The notes: a model not told the origin generated them from the letters alone. DNA of 64,000 nucleotides from Impatiens glandulifera (GCF_907164915.1 NW_025919260.1:1-64000), one strand, 5' to 3'; shown: positions 46,201 to 58,600, numbered from the stretch's first letter. Program-made: numbers and translations.

Positions 46201-47695
46201 TATCAAGCTACGCATAGAACGGATTACAGTTTGACCTAGAAAGAAGCTTATTTCAACCAAATTTAATCCCAAATTTTGTATAACTTTTAACATGGACATA
46301 TGACTCATATCAGAACTATGGAGACTTGATTATTCTCATACAAAAAAACAAAGAAGAGAAGATACGTAGGCAACCTGCATGTTTGCGGTCCCGATCTCAC
46401 ATAAATAAATAAAACTGCAATCCCTTTCTCAAGAAAAAGAAAAAATCTTTGGAGAAAGGACGAAAACATTGATCTCATTCTAGAGTCGATGTGTCAGATT
46501 TTAGGAAACAAGTAGGGGAAAAAGCTAAGAACATCGCTTCCATTCGAGTAATATTCTCAAAAACAAAATGAAGATTTCACAATGACTTGATTTAAGAGAT
46601 ATCGGTCATAAGCTCTTTTTTGTTTGAGGCAATTATCCGAAGAGTAACCTTCCCGCGAAGGTTTTTGAAGAAACAATTGGAATAAACCCCTTAAAACCAA
46701 GGCCTAGAGCCCCAAATTGAGAAATGACACCTCATCATTACTTTTGTTAAAGAAAGAGAGGTTTGAAACTCGATGTTGTGTGAAAAAAAAAAACAAAAAA
46801 AAATGAAAATTTCAAAATGAGAACTAGAATAAATCCCAAAGTCTCTAAAAAAATAAAAAATATTTTTGTGTTGGTTGACGTATTGAAATCACCATTTGTG
46901 CTAACTTAGACTCTAATTATGATTGCTACTGTAAGAGCAGAATGTACCGATAGATATACCCCGAAAATGAAAATTTTAAGCGATTCAAGAGGTTGAGGTA
47001 TTAAAATCACCATATGTTGCTCACAAGTCTCTAGTCTTGATTGCTACGACAAGGACAAAGATTTACCGATTGTACTAGATATACCTATGAGTCAACAAAA
47101 GAAAAAAAGAGAAAATTGTAAAATGAAAACTTAAAGAAAAAAATCAATAGACCTCTATAATATGTGTTTTTATAATAAGTGAACTTTTAAGAAATAGGGT
47201 TCAGGGCCGAGCAATCAAAAATAAGTTGCACTCTTTTATCAGGTCATCAAAGTTTTGACTATCTTCTTTGATGGTTATGATTATGGATAATTGTTTATAC
47301 ATGAGATCGAATTAATAGTTGAAATCTAAAAAGTTGAGGAAAAAGAAATATTATTCCATAATGAAATAAAATTCATCACAAAGGACGAAAAATATGTTCA
47401 AAGCCTTTCCTTGAATACGTGTTTAATCCGAAAACGTCATGATTCATTTAAAAGGATCAAGGTTCATTCCAATCTCGGAAAAAAAATTGAAAAATGATAA
47501 GAATTGAGGAACAAAAGTTTGTTCATTTATCCAAAGACATAAGTCATCTGTTCATAAATAAGACCTTAAATGCGCCCACGAATTTTAAAATTAGTTGTGA
47601 AGGTCATTTTGGAAAAAGAAAGGGAAAAATATTATGTTGAAATAATCCCTTAAAAGGAATAGAGCCACGACCGAAACTGCTAAAGAAAAATAGAG
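46201..47695 (+). other. G2 3'-UTR, unique part
   Basis: Contains gatacgtaggcaacctgcat (46360-46380), the same post-pol motif as in G1, and two copies of a segment reading ttga.gtattgaaatcaccat...taccgat near 46872 and 47001. Otherwise it is AT-rich and non-coding. Confidence 0.6.
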
Positions 47696-48529
47696 TCTCC
47701 CAAACCCTATATATTGATAGGTGTGTGAGATCGTTTGTACACAATCCCAGTTTAAACTCTAATTATAGTTAAGTATCCTAAACTCCATCTATCGATAAGT
47801 ACGTGAGATCATTCATACACGATCCCTTTTTAAACCCTAATTGTAGTTAGGTATCTAAACCCTATCTATAGATAGGTGCGATAGATCATTTGTATATGAT
47901 TCCGCTAAAAACCCTAATAGTAGTTAGGTATTTAAACCCTATCTGTCAATATGTACGAGAAATCGTTCGTACACGATTCCGATATAAGCCTTGTTTGTTA
48001 ACATCATAAAGATCATTTGTAAGATGATCCGTTACAATCTTATTTGTCGATAAGGACTTTAGATCATACGAACATGATCTAGTGAAAATCCTATATGTCA
48101 GTAGGTCGAGACATTGTTTGTATACAATTCCGCTAGAAACCCTATTTATTAAAGGTGCAATAATCGTTCGTACATGATTCCGTCTGAAAATTTATATGTC
48201 CATAGGTCGAAACATCATTTGTATATGATTCCACTAGAAACTCTAATTGTTGATAGGTGTTCTAATTCTTCGTACATTGTTTTGTCTGAAAACCTATTTG
48301 TCGATAGGACAAGATATCATTTGTATATGATTCCAATAAAAACCTTATATGTTGATAGGTGCGTTAATCGTTCGTACACGATTCTGTCTGAAAACCCTAT
48401 ATGTTGATAGGTCGAGACATTATTTGTATACAATTCCGTTAAAAATCCTATCAATTGATAGGTCGAGACATTATTTGTATACAATTCTGTTAAGAAACCC
48501 TATCAGTTCATAGGCCGAGACATTGTTTG
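47696..48529 (+). repeat. G2 3'-UTR minisatellite, left part
   Basis: Units of roughly 50-80 bp contain aaccctat, a small CCTATC..GATAGG palindrome, then cgttcgtacacgattccg or cattgtttgtatacaattccg. In 48100-48420 two unit types alternate, so that 'ggtcgagacat' forms recur every 101-103 bp (48104, 48205, 48307, 48410), a dimeric higher-order repeat. The right part continues at 50126 after LTR F. Confidence 0.85.
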
Positions 48530-50125
48530 AGAATAAAGACGGGGGTCTGGCGATTGATGAAGGCTTAGGAAAAACAGTTTGAAAGAAATCTTGTTAGGGA
48601 TTTCATTCACTTTTTATTTTACGCAAACCCTTGTAAACACTTGAAACAGAATCAAGTGCAGAAATGTTTACTTAGGCTTGAAGCTTAGGATCAAGAATGG
48701 GAAGATGACACACAAGAAGAACACATCAGTTTGTTTATGGATGTTCGGAGAAAACTCTCCTACGTCACCCCTTCTTCCAACCACCGGAAGGATTCACTAT
48801 AATATGCTTTGAATCAAATACAGTTTGCACGAATAGCTCACTGTTCTATAGACTCTGTTCAACTTACAATATGATGAAGAATATCACTCAGCTAAAACGA
48901 TTCTTTGATTCTAACCCTCTCTTGATAAACACACAGTAAAGAAATAAAGTAGCTAACAGTTTAATAATATCTGAGTATCAAAATAATAGATTGATCGTTC
49001 GGCTTGTTCACTCAAAGTTCTAGTTGTTCGTCCGTTGTCCTTGAGATTCTTTAAGTAATGAACGGGTACCAACGGTTGAATCTTCATAATGACACGTGGA
49101 GAGCTTCCATTGGAATACCTCCATAGTACACAAAAAATTCTGAATACAAGGATCGTGGCTATACACAATAGGTAGTGCGCCGAATATTCTTCAGAAATGT
49201 ACCTGAAAAACAAGTAGTGTGAAGGATATTCGCTTATGTGGCATTGGTTGATTGGTTGCAGCTGGTTGTCGTACAGATCTTTATTAGAAAGTAGAGCATG
49301 AGTAAGGTACAACTAGAGCACGTGGGTAGGCGGATGCTAGCTTCAAGCAACTGCTTAAGCAAGGCATTAAACGTATTTGAATTAGACGACATCGTCTAAT
49401 GAAATAAAACGTCCCCGTCTAGTAACAGGATCCATTAGACCACCTGGTCTAATGGGATTAGAGTTCACGTCTAATTACAATCACTTTAGACTAATCTGAA
49501 GGAGTTAGACTACACGTCTAACTTTCACCAGTTAGACTGCACATCTAACTTTCACCAGTTAGAGTACACATCTAACTTTCATCATTCCATTAGACTCAAC
49601 GTCTAATTACGGTTCTACTTCAGACTAGTCTGAAGGAGTTAGACTGCACGTCTAACCTTTACCTGTTAGACTACACGTCTAACTCTTTCCATTAGACTTC
49701 ACGTCTAACTCCACGTCTAATTACGAATCCCTTCAGACTAATCTGAAGGAGTTAGACTGCACGTCTAACCTTCACCTTTTATTAGACTGCACGTCTTACT
49801 CCACGAGTTAGACTGCACGTCTAATTACGAATCCCTTCAGACTAATCTGAAGGAGTTAGATTGTACATCTAACCTTCACCTTTCATTAGACTGCACGTCT
49901 AATTACGAATTTCTTCAGACTAATCTGAAGGACTTAGACTGCACGTCTAACTTCGTGCATATAAAGCTTAATCGGTCTAATGAACCTCATTAGAACCATG
50001 TCTAATAAAGCCTGATTTCGATACACCTGCATCAAGATTAATTAGATGCATAGATAATCCATTAATCATCAAAATTTCAATAGTCAAACTATTTCAACAC
50101 TTAGTCAAAATAATTTGACCCAACA
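48530..50125 (-). repeat. Solo LTR F (SIRE-like, same family as LTR E), minus strand
   Basis: On the minus strand it begins TGTTGGGTCAAATTATTTTG, near-identical to the start of LTR E, and ends cgtctttattct. It is flanked by GTTTG on both sides (48525-48529 and 50126-50130), and removing it restores the minisatellite unit cattgtttgtatac. The shared block is at 48732-48800. The U3 (49380-49990) is an array of gttagac-tgcac-gtctaac palindromes plus cttcagactaatctgaag. Compared with LTR E it lacks the last about 20 bases. Confidence 0.85.
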
Positions 50126-50640
50126 GTTTGTATACAATTCTGTTAAGAAACCCTATTTGTCAATAGGTCGAGACATTATTTGTATGTGGTTCAATTAGAA
50201 ACCCTATATGATATGTACGTTAATCGTTTGTACACGATTCCATTTGAAAACCCTATCTATCGATAGGTCGAGACATCGTTTATATATGATTATGTAAAAA
50301 CTATATCTCTCGATAGGTATCTCCTCTCTCAACATCACTAAAACCAAATATCTCAAGACAAAAACCCTATCGTCTGAATATGTATCCAAACCCTATCGTA
50401 CGAATAGGTATCCAAACCCTATCTCTTGATAGGTACCCTAATCAAAAATCCTATTTTTCAATAGGTGTTTTCCTTCTAATTTATAAACACGAAAACCTAT
50501 ATGTTGATAGTACTACGGTCATTTATACATGCTTGTCTTCATTCTTACCTATGAGTGACCTTTGTGGTAAGTTCATCAGTTTCCGCGACAAACCTATTTG
50601 TGGATAGTACCCTAATCATATGTATATGATCGTTCAACGC
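50126..50640 (+). repeat. G2 3'-UTR minisatellite, right part
   Basis: The same units as 47696-48529, becoming shorter and more diverged: aaaccctatctatcgataggtc, aaaccctatcgtacgaataggtat, ccctatctcttgataggta. It trails off near 50640. Confidence 0.8.
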
Positions 50641-51189
50641 ATTATTTGTTAGCAAACCCCATAAGTAAGCTTGTTAGCTTTCACCAAGACTTATATATTG
50701 ATAGTCTCGCGATCATACACTTATGATCACCCTTAATATTACTTGTCAGTAACCCATATCAAAGTTACTAAAACATTCATGTTCCCATCATATCTCATGA
50801 CATTAACCTTAGCTATTTATACATTACTAAATCTTGAATAATTGTTGATATTTATAATATAAAGGAATTGATGTTTCAATACATATGTTTATCTTTATCC
50901 CATAGATTTTATGGATACTTTGTTAAGATCTATAAAATATGAATCCTCAATAATTATCCTTTTTGGATAATCATCAAAGAAAGATTTCTAAAGCAACGCT
51001 TGAAAGCACCTCGAGGAATTTCTATATACATCATCACCAGGTCACCCCAATATCAGCACGCTACATGTTTTATCTTTCTAAACGCCCTCATTATAAATTG
51101 GACAAGTTAAACTACTGTTAGATTTCATACTCGTATCTACGTTTTCTAAACCAATTTTTGTATTCAAACTCGATTCGAGAGGGGCACTC
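50641..51189 (+). other. G2 end of 3'-UTR and polypurine tract
   Basis: AT-rich non-coding sequence ending in ttcgagaggggcactc (51173-51189), a polypurine tract directly before the 3' LTR. G1 has aagaggggtatcc at the same place. Confidence 0.6.
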
Positions 51190-53009
51190 TATAATTACAA
51201 AAAATCTACACACCAATTTATAAATTTAAAATAATTATTTTGATTTATGTTGAATAAATAAAATCAAAATAATTAACCCCAAGGCCAAAACCCCATTTAA
51301 AACAATTAATTAAACGAATTATTGTGATAATTAAAGCTTAATTAATTAAGGAAAATTACCAAAACAAAAAGAATGAAATTATTTGGGATAAATGATGTAC
51401 TCATTTTATCTTAAAATAATTTTAGAAAAATCAATGGATTAAAATAAATAATTTATGATGAAATGAGATACCCATTTCATCCCCCAAAATTATTTATTTA
51501 ACCCTAAAATATACAATAATTTAAATAAATTGGCAAAATATTTGTCATACATATTTTAATATTTTGTGTATTTAAAAAGATCAAAATTAAAGCCTAAAGA
51601 GTGAAAGAATAATCAATTTCAAATAAACCTAAAGGTTTTAAAATAAAAACAAATTAGCAATCCAGTGTCGCTAAAATACGGAAGAAATCCTACAGCCGGA
51701 ATCACATAAATCAGATAGGCACTGTATTTCATTCAACGCACTAGAAGAGCCCGCGTAGCCCGCTGCAGCCAAAAGCGTGCGCATACGCGAAGTAGACGAT
51801 TGGCTAACGCTTGTTAGCCGAGAAGCAGACGGAACGTCCGACGCCAACAACACTTGACAAACCGTTGTCAGAACGCCTCACGATGTCAAAATGCGCTCTA
51901 AACGACGTCGTTTTTACCACCATCGTCTCCTTTGTTGCGATCGTTGGAGAGATAAGCATGAAGACCCATATTTGATTTTCAAAGATGGAACTTTTTCCGC
52001 AGTCAACCAAATCGGGTAATTCAATATTTTAAATGATCATCCTACCATGGTGATCATTTCCCCGACATCAATAGGGATGATTCATCCCTATTTTGATAAG
52101 TAAGATGAAGAACAACCAAAATGTCATTAATGGCTTTTAGCTGATTCGATCCACTTTTAGCCTCCACCGATCTTAGACAATTATAAATAGACACCCTCAA
52201 CATTTCTGAAGCCAAGAGATAACATCTCAAGCCCTGAATTGAAAAAATCAATCATCCGCCATTAAAGTTCAAAGTTTCAAATTTTTGGAAATTTCTATTT
52301 AAGACTCTAAAGCTTGGATCCAGACATTCTAAAAGCTTCCCTAAGGTCTATGGAGTGTTCTCCAATCCTTGGTAAGCTTCCAATCATCCTTTAATTCATA
52401 CTTCTAGTTTGAAATTGAATTTTTTATATTTCAATTTTCATAAAATTGTATGCTTTTTGGTCTTGGATGGTTGGAAATCGAACTTATGATCATTTATGAG
52501 CTTTCTGTGAAAGCTAGAACTAATCAGTTGGTCTTAAAAATAAAAACCCAAATTTGAATTAAAAAACGGTTCTTGGGATAATCTTTGAATATCACGACCC
52601 AAAAAGCTTCCGAACGTGATTGTAATGATTTTGGGAAAGTGTTTGGATCATGTTTGATCCATCCCAATCATATTTGATCAAAATCAAAATTTTCAAAATA
52701 ATTGAATTTTTTAGTTCTTGAATTTGTCCAAACAAACCGACAGTGTTCTTGTTTTGGTATCAATCAAGTATATAAGGTATAAGGAAGCTTTTTGATAGCT
52801 CCTTTCACCTCAAAAAAACATTAAAACCAAAAACCCAAATTTTGACTACAAACTGTTTTGAATGAATTGATCATAACCCATGCAAATTGTTACATATGGG
52901 TGATGTACAAAATGTTCTTGGGAGCTTTATGAAGCTACCTAGGCCCTTGGATCGAAGAATCCATGCTTCTATCATAATTGTAAAACCTGCAATTTTGATG
53001 TTCTTGAGG

Positions 53010-53515
53010 ACCGGTAGGTCTGATCGAGGACCGAGAGGTCCGATAAAAAAATCTTAACCCATGACCGAAAGGTTCGACCGAGAATTTCGATAGGACCGAC
53101 AGGTCTGACCAATATGCTTCAGCTAGGACCAAGATGTCCAACCAGTGTTCTTTATCTAGAATCGAGAAGTCAGACCGAGGATATTTATATCCAGGACCGA
53201 GAGGTCCAACTCATGATTGAGAGTTCTAACCTAGGACCGAGGAATCTCGACCTCTAACCGCGAATTCCCGAATCCAGGACCGAGGAATCTCGACATCGGA
53301 CCAATAATTCCCGAACTTAGGACCGAGAGGTTCGATCGAGGGTTTTTATACCCCAAACGAGGGTTTCAACCAAGGACCTAAAGCCTTAACACCTTGATTG
53401 AGAAACTTTGGCACCCCGACCGAAAATCTCAAGATCTGACCGAGAGGATCCTCAACTCGGACCGAGGTTTCTTCGACCCCGACTGATGAAAACAAACATA
53501 TGACCTAGGACACCG
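53010..53515. repeat. Short-unit array 'gaccgagaggtccgacc' in the G2 3' LTR
   Basis: About twenty degenerate units alternate gaccgagaggtc and gaccgaggaatctcgacc. It is an expanded version of the array in the 5' LTR. Confidence 0.75.
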
Positions 53516-53519
53516 GTCT

Positions 53520-54140
53520 TAAGGCCTGTTTGGTTCCCATTTTCAAAATCTAAAATTAATTTTGTAAATTTATAATCTCAAACCATTTTTTAAAAATCCT
53601 GAAAAATTAGAAAATGATTTCAAAATATTTTTTGGATATGTCCACACAAAAAAAATATATTTTTTAGGATTTAAAGGAGAAATAGAATGACACCACACAG
53701 CCATGGCCCCCCGCTTAAACTTAAAACGCTTCCACATGGAATCAAACCCATGACCTTATGATCTCTTAAACAACTCTTAAGTGATCATCAACAACAGGTA
53801 CCACCATCAAAATAATTTTTTTACAATTCATTAAATAACGCACAAACCTTATACATGTTTAGGACCGGAAGAATAATCGGTAAAAATAAAATATTATACA
53901 AACGATTTTCAAAAGCGAAAATTTATATGTAGAGACTGTTTTTAAAACGGGTATGGAGGATGAAACGCAAAAGACTTTTCCCAAGTATTACCAAACTATA
54001 ACTAAAAGAAACTCTAGTCAATACGTTTATATACGTATGCCATTTTTATTGATTTTCATAAATCAATTGGTGACTCTGTTTTCAAATAAATAATCTTCTT
54101 TAAATTAATTAAACAAATTAATTATGTTTAATTAATTTAA
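53520..54140. other. Extra segment in the G2 3' LTR, probably an inserted repeat fragment
   Basis: It begins aaggcctgtttggttccca, a start seen in many small plant transposons. Later it holds gaccggaagaataatcgg, acgggtatggaggatgaaac and aattggtgactctgtttt (54062-54080), the last resembling a gypsy LTR-end/primer-site sequence. The composite may be a small insertion plus a piece of another gypsy LTR; the boundaries are not resolved. Confidence 0.4.
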
Positions 54141-54385
54141 ACAAAGATTTCATAAAAATATCTAATTTTTATTTGATTTTTGCAAATCCCCGTATTATTC
54201 AAATTTCAACAAAATGAATTATTTTTATAATTAATTTTAAAAACCTGTAAGGAATTATTCGAAATCTTTTAAAATAATATTTTATATTAAAAATATTCTT
54301 GACACACGAATCAATGTTGAAATTCTCGAACCTCGAGTTTTTCTGTGGAACAAAAAATGAAGGATTTTGCGAGAATTACACTAAC

Positions 54386-55562
54386 AATTGGTATTCTTCA
54401 TTTCGGCTGAATAGGCAGCGAACTTTAAGCGAATCTCCTGATCGACTCAAGTCAAGTTAGATGTTGAATTTAATACCATTATAAAGGTATGCTTAAGGGG
54501 TTACACTTTCGAAAATAAATTCATTGAACGAGATGGATTGTAGCTACTTCAATCTCTTGATGAACATAAATTGTTCATTTTGAACTTACTTGGCTATGGG
54601 AGACCTAGAGTGGGTTATAGGTCGGTTTGTGCTTGATACAAGGTACCAAGAGAAAGGTAAGATAAAAAAATTTATTGGAAGCTCATGGACTCAAAATTAT
54701 TGAGTGTGGCCAAAGTTATGGCCGTGGGAAGTTGAGCTTATCTTCAATTGGGTTTTGGGCTTGGAGTGTGAGCATGCCTTGACTTGTACAAGAACTTGCA
54801 ATCTTTTAATTTCTAATGAAGATGTTAGACTGTGACATTTTCCAGCAGTTTCAAGATGATCAAACTTCTTACCAGGGTTGTTCTATGCCATTAAATCGGG
54901 CTAAGTGTTAGCTATCCGCACAAGATTGAATCAATAATTTTATAACATTACAACTCCTTGAATTAATTTTTGAGTGCACAAATATCACTCCAACATCAAG
55001 CTTATATGTATGTCTTCTATTGAAGCTTTCAAATTTCAACAAAAGGGCTAAAGGCTATTTGATTCAAATTTTCACAAATAAAGTCTTCTATGATTTTAAA
55101 CGAGATCTTAAAGCTTTGTTGCTTTTAGATTTATTTTATTTCTTTGACTTGAATGTTTCAAAAGTGGAAATATGTGATTTATCTTCTAAGAGGTGTAATA
55201 TTTTTCAAGGTGAAGAATGATGGTGTATGTGGCTAATATATATACGTTAATTAAAAATTGGAAAAAATAATGAAAAGAAAGTTGTGTGCTTATTAGTGTT
55301 ACAGATTATGGAAGATAGCTGATGGAACCTATAAAGGGTTTGGTAATTAAAGTGGGTGGTTTTAATGTTTTTTCAAGAATGGTGTCAATTGAAATATTTG
55401 GACAAAAGACGGATTTCAATTTGCACCAAGCCTTATAACTAAGTTTTGTTTGGCAATCTCTGGCATAGTGCAAGTACAAAGTCATCAAGTGAGGGTTGAT
55501 GCCTCAAAAGTTTTACCAAGAATGATGATTTTAAGTGTTATGAAAACTATCACCAGAAGAAT
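54386..55562. other. Unassigned sequence right of G2
   Basis: No long ORF or domain is seen; the short ORF at 55020-55220 has no recognised motif. It is likely old intergenic or repeat sequence between G2 and copia H. Confidence 0.45.
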
Positions 55563-55998
55563 TAAAAGTAAAAATATAGCAATCATAATGGATGTAGAAC
55601 AATATCGTAAAAATAAAGAATAAACAGAATAACGACACAAGAGATTTACCTAGGTTCGGACCAACAATGTCCTACGTCCTACTTTAAGAGAATCAATTCA
55701 ATAGAGTTATAATTAAAAATTCTAACTCTCTGTATGTTCTAGGTTTAGTCTCACCACTCTACAACTTTTTTTACAAAGTAAATATATATAGGCTTTTAGA
55801 ATTCATAATTAGGAAAGAATCATTCTCTATATATATTATATTATATAATATAAAATATATATATTCTTTCCCTTTTGGAATATATCATTCTCTTTCCATA
55901 TAATATAATATATATGGATTTTTTCCTTCTTTTGTACCTAACATTGAGGCACACTAAATTGGGTCTCAAAACCCTATGCCTAATTTCATAAATCTCCA
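55563..55998 (-). repeat. LTR of Tork-like copia H (3' LTR), minus strand
   Basis: On the minus strand, the end of pol (56078) is followed by gtaatgtggaga, a purine-rich tract, then tttatgaaattaggcatagg and gggttttgagacccaatt, typical of Tnt1/Tork-type LTR starts. Next come a TA-rich promoter-like run (55790-55920) and a downstream segment with gtaggacattgttggtccgaacctagg. The end near 55563 is a guess based on a tggtgatag primer-like sequence. Confidence 0.6.
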
Positions 55999-56077
55999 CA
56001 TTACCTCTATGTCCATTGTCAAACGAATGAGCATCATCACTAAGAACATCTTAGAATCGATCCTCATACTTCTCCGA

Positions 56078-56600
56078 TTATGTTCCAAACTTTGTGACGT
56101 GAATCAAGTCGCAACATTTTCGAAACTTGATTCTCATCACTACCTTCGTGTCCATATCTACAGGATTTTCATCTATGTGAATCTTCACCACAACTACATC
56201 TACACTCGCTATGACATCTAGAATGTAGTGAAGTCGAATGTCGGTGTATTTTGTGCGCTTGTGAAACATTGACTTCTTGGACAAGTGTATGGCGCTTTAG
56301 TTATCGCAAAACAGCTCCATCTTATCATGCTTCACCCCAAATTCACCCACGAGACCCTTCAATCAAAGTGCCTCCTTGACTCCCTCCGTCATAGCGATAT
56401 ACTCGTCTTTTGTTGTTGAAAGTGAAAGTACGGATTGTAATTTTGCCTTCCAACTTACTGGGCATCCAAATAGGGTAAACACATATCCCATTAGGGACCT
56501 TCTCTTTTCCAAGTCACCTGAAAAATCAACATCAACATATTCTCTCAACTTATCATCACCTACACCCGCCCGTTTAAAACAAAGACCGACATCTAAGGAT
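56078..56600 (-). pseudogene. Copia H RNase H region
   Basis: On the minus strand: REYVDVDFSGDLEKRRSLMGY, PVSWKAKLQSVLSLSTTKDEY and AMTEGVKEAL (56363-56548). A further frame then reads KHDKMELFCDN, SKKSMFHKRTKYTDIRLHYI and DENPVDMDTKVV (to about 56100). This is the Tnt1/Tork pattern of copia RNase H. Stops and a shift near 56300 break it. Confidence 0.85.
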
Positions 56601-57560
56601 CCCTTAACGTAACGGAGAACTCACTTTGTCGCCTCCCAATGTTCTTTCCCCAAGTTTTCTATAAAGAGACTAACAAGACTAACTGCATAAGCAAGATAGG
56701 GTCGCGTACATACCATGGCATACATTAGGCTCCCGATGGCACTCACATATGGGGTGTTTTCCATTCTCACATTTTCCTCATCGGTACTCGGTGATATCTT
56801 TGAGGACAGTTTGAAATGAGTGGCTAACGGCGTTTGAACTACCTTGGCATTAGACATTCTGAACTCGGCAACCATTTTTTAGAGATAGTCGCTTTGTGAC
56901 AAGAACAGGGAGTCTTTCTCCCGATCCCGCTCAATCACCATCCCCATAATTTTCTTTGTCGGCCCTATATCCTTCATCTCGAACTCACTCCCTAACAAAC
57001 TCTTGACTTTGCAAACCTTTTCCTTGTTTCTTGATATGATCAACATATCAACCACATATAATAATAGGAAGACCCCGCAACCATCAACTCACTTGACATA
57101 GACACAATTATCAAAATTGCTCTTCAAGAAATCCTTACAAACCATGAACTCATCAAAGCGCAAATACCATTGTCTTGGGGATTGTTTCAAACCATAAAAC
57201 GAGCATTTAAGGACACATACCTTGCCTTCATCACCGGGTTTAATGAACCCCTCGGGTTGCATCATGAGGATCTTCTCCTCCAAGTTCCCATAAAGAAATG
57301 TCGTCTTCACGTCTATTTGCTCGAGCTCCAAGTCAAACTGATTCACTAGAGCGAGAAACACGTGAATGGACATGTGATTCACTACTGGAGAGTATATGTC
57401 GTTAAATTCGACCCCTTCGCGTTGTGTGAAGCCCTTAGCTACCAATATCGCCTTAAACCTTGGCCTTTTACTACCCTCTACACCTTCTTTGCACTTGAAC
57501 ACCCATTTGAACCAACCACCCTCTGATTCTTGGGTTTGTTCACCAATTCTCATGTCTCGT
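56601..57560 (-). pseudogene. Copia H reverse transcriptase (YVVD instead of YVDD)
   Basis: 57089-57553 reads WFKWVFKCKEGVEG, RFKAILVAKGFTQREGVEF, IDVKTTFLYGNLEEKI and KCSFYGLKQSPRQWYLRFDEF. After a stop at about 57088 the catalytic box reads Y-V-V-D-M (57030-57060 region), with Val in place of the first Asp. Then come FEMKDIGPTKKIMGM and TPLATHFKLSSKISPS with ENTPYVSAIGSLMYAMVCTRP (56621-56875). The Asp loss and stops make it inactive. Confidence 0.85.
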
Positions 57561-57900
57561 TTTTGTTAAACAATGACATCTCCTTTGCCATAGCACGCTT
57601 CCATTAAGTTCTCTCTTTGCTCTTAAACACTTCTCTAAACGATTTTGGTTCTAAATCGTGTATCTCATCAGCCACAAGTAATGTAAAGGCTACCAAATCG
57701 GAGTAGCCAAATATCTTCGGAGCTCGGGTTGTCCTACGGTCTTTATCTCGTACTAACTGGTATGAGTTAAGGTTCTCTTCCGGATCCATACCTTCCTCCT
57801 CTACCTCACCGTCTATTTCATCCTCGTCACTAGCCTCCTCTATGTTTACCGATTCTTTAGTAATCCCTCCTAGGAACTCCATCTTAAATGTAGTCCTCTC
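57561..57900 (-). pseudogene. Copia H integrase-RT linker
   Basis: The frame 57604-57882 reads MEFLGGITKESVNIEEASDEDE and NLNSYQLVRDKDRRTTRAPKIFGYSD, the acidic linker and RKSTR-like segment that precedes RT in Tork-type copia elements. Confidence 0.75.
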
Positions 57901-58600
57901 TCTAGCGACTTCTCCAGCTTAGACTGACTGTGTTGCTCCATAATAGAACTTGGTTTCCTTAAAGACCACATCATGGCTAATGATACATTTGGACATTTCT
58001 CCGTCCATATAAAAGAGTTTCCAACTCTTTACTCCATCAGGATATCCAGCGAACATACACTTCTTCGCTCTCAGATCAAGCTTTCCATCCTAATGGTGCA
58101 TGTAAGCCACACACCCAAATACCTTAAGGTTGTCGAGTTTTGGAGGAGCATTATTTCAAACTTCTTCTAGTGTCTTGCATTCCAATACCGTCGATGAACA
58201 ACGATTGATGATAATCCGTAGTGTTAAAACCAATTTAGTACACTAGTCTCAAATAACATACACCGGACACGCTCAAGTAGCGTTCTGTTCATTCGCTCCG
58301 CCGAGCCATTCAGTTGTGGTGTTTGTCGGACGGTTTTGTGACGAACCATTACTTCTTCCTTGATGATCTAATTGAAGTCCTCGCCTAGGTATTCCAACCA
58401 ATTATCTGTTAGGAGCTTTTTAACCTTCTTCCTGGTCTGAGTCTCTACCATCTTCTTCCACTCATTGAATTTAGCAAATGCCTCATCCTTGTGCTTCAAG
58501 ATGTATACCCAAACCTTGCACAAAAAATCATCAATAAAGGTGATAAAATACTGACCTCCACCTAGAGTTGTAGTCATTTATGGCCCCCACAAGTCTAAGT
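57901..58600 (-). pseudogene. Copia H integrase
   Basis: On the minus strand: QYFITFIDDFLCKVWVYILKHK (58577 downwards), KVKKLLTDNWLEYLGEDF (second catalytic Asp; the usual TDNG is TDNW), then HKTVRQTPQLNGSAERMNRTLLE (catalytic Glu, about 58270-58340). Next are FGCVAYMHH and KCMFAGYPDGVKSWKLFY (to about 57990). Stops are scattered. Confidence 0.83.

Larger units (their letters stand above)
41252..54380 (+). mobile_element. Tat-lineage Ty3-gypsy element G2 with both LTRs, internally decayed
   Basis: The long similar segments 41252-43483 and 51190-54380 are its LTRs. The 5' flank CCAAC (41247-41251) and 3' flank CTAAC (54381-54385) differ at one base, as expected for an old 5-bp duplication. 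Between them are a primer-site-like sequence, an integrase remnant, a 3' UTR and a minisatellite; RT and RNase H are missing. LTR F is inserted in the minisatellite. Visible LTR divergence and the loss of pol indicate an old insertion. Confidence 0.85.
51190..54380 (+). repeat. G2 3' LTR
   Basis: It starts tataattac (TG changed to TA), ends gagaattACA, and aligns with the 5' LTR along most of its length. TATAAATA is at 52182-52189. It is about 960 bp longer than the 5' LTR. The 'ggaccgagaggtccgacc' field is larger (53010-53515 against 43060-43250), and 53520 to about 54140 has no counterpart in the 5' LTR. Confidence 0.83.

Noticed and set aside
48174..48407. 77-codon ORF with repeated MIP.ETLYVDRC-type units
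   Set aside because: The repeated peptide merely reflects translation of the minisatellite units, whose period is not kept in frame along the array.
47696..50640. Interstitial telomere repeats suggested by recurring aaaccctat
   Set aside because: Plant telomere DNA is a 7-base tandem of CCCTAAA; here the motif occurs once per unit of about 50 bp and the rest of the unit is unrelated.
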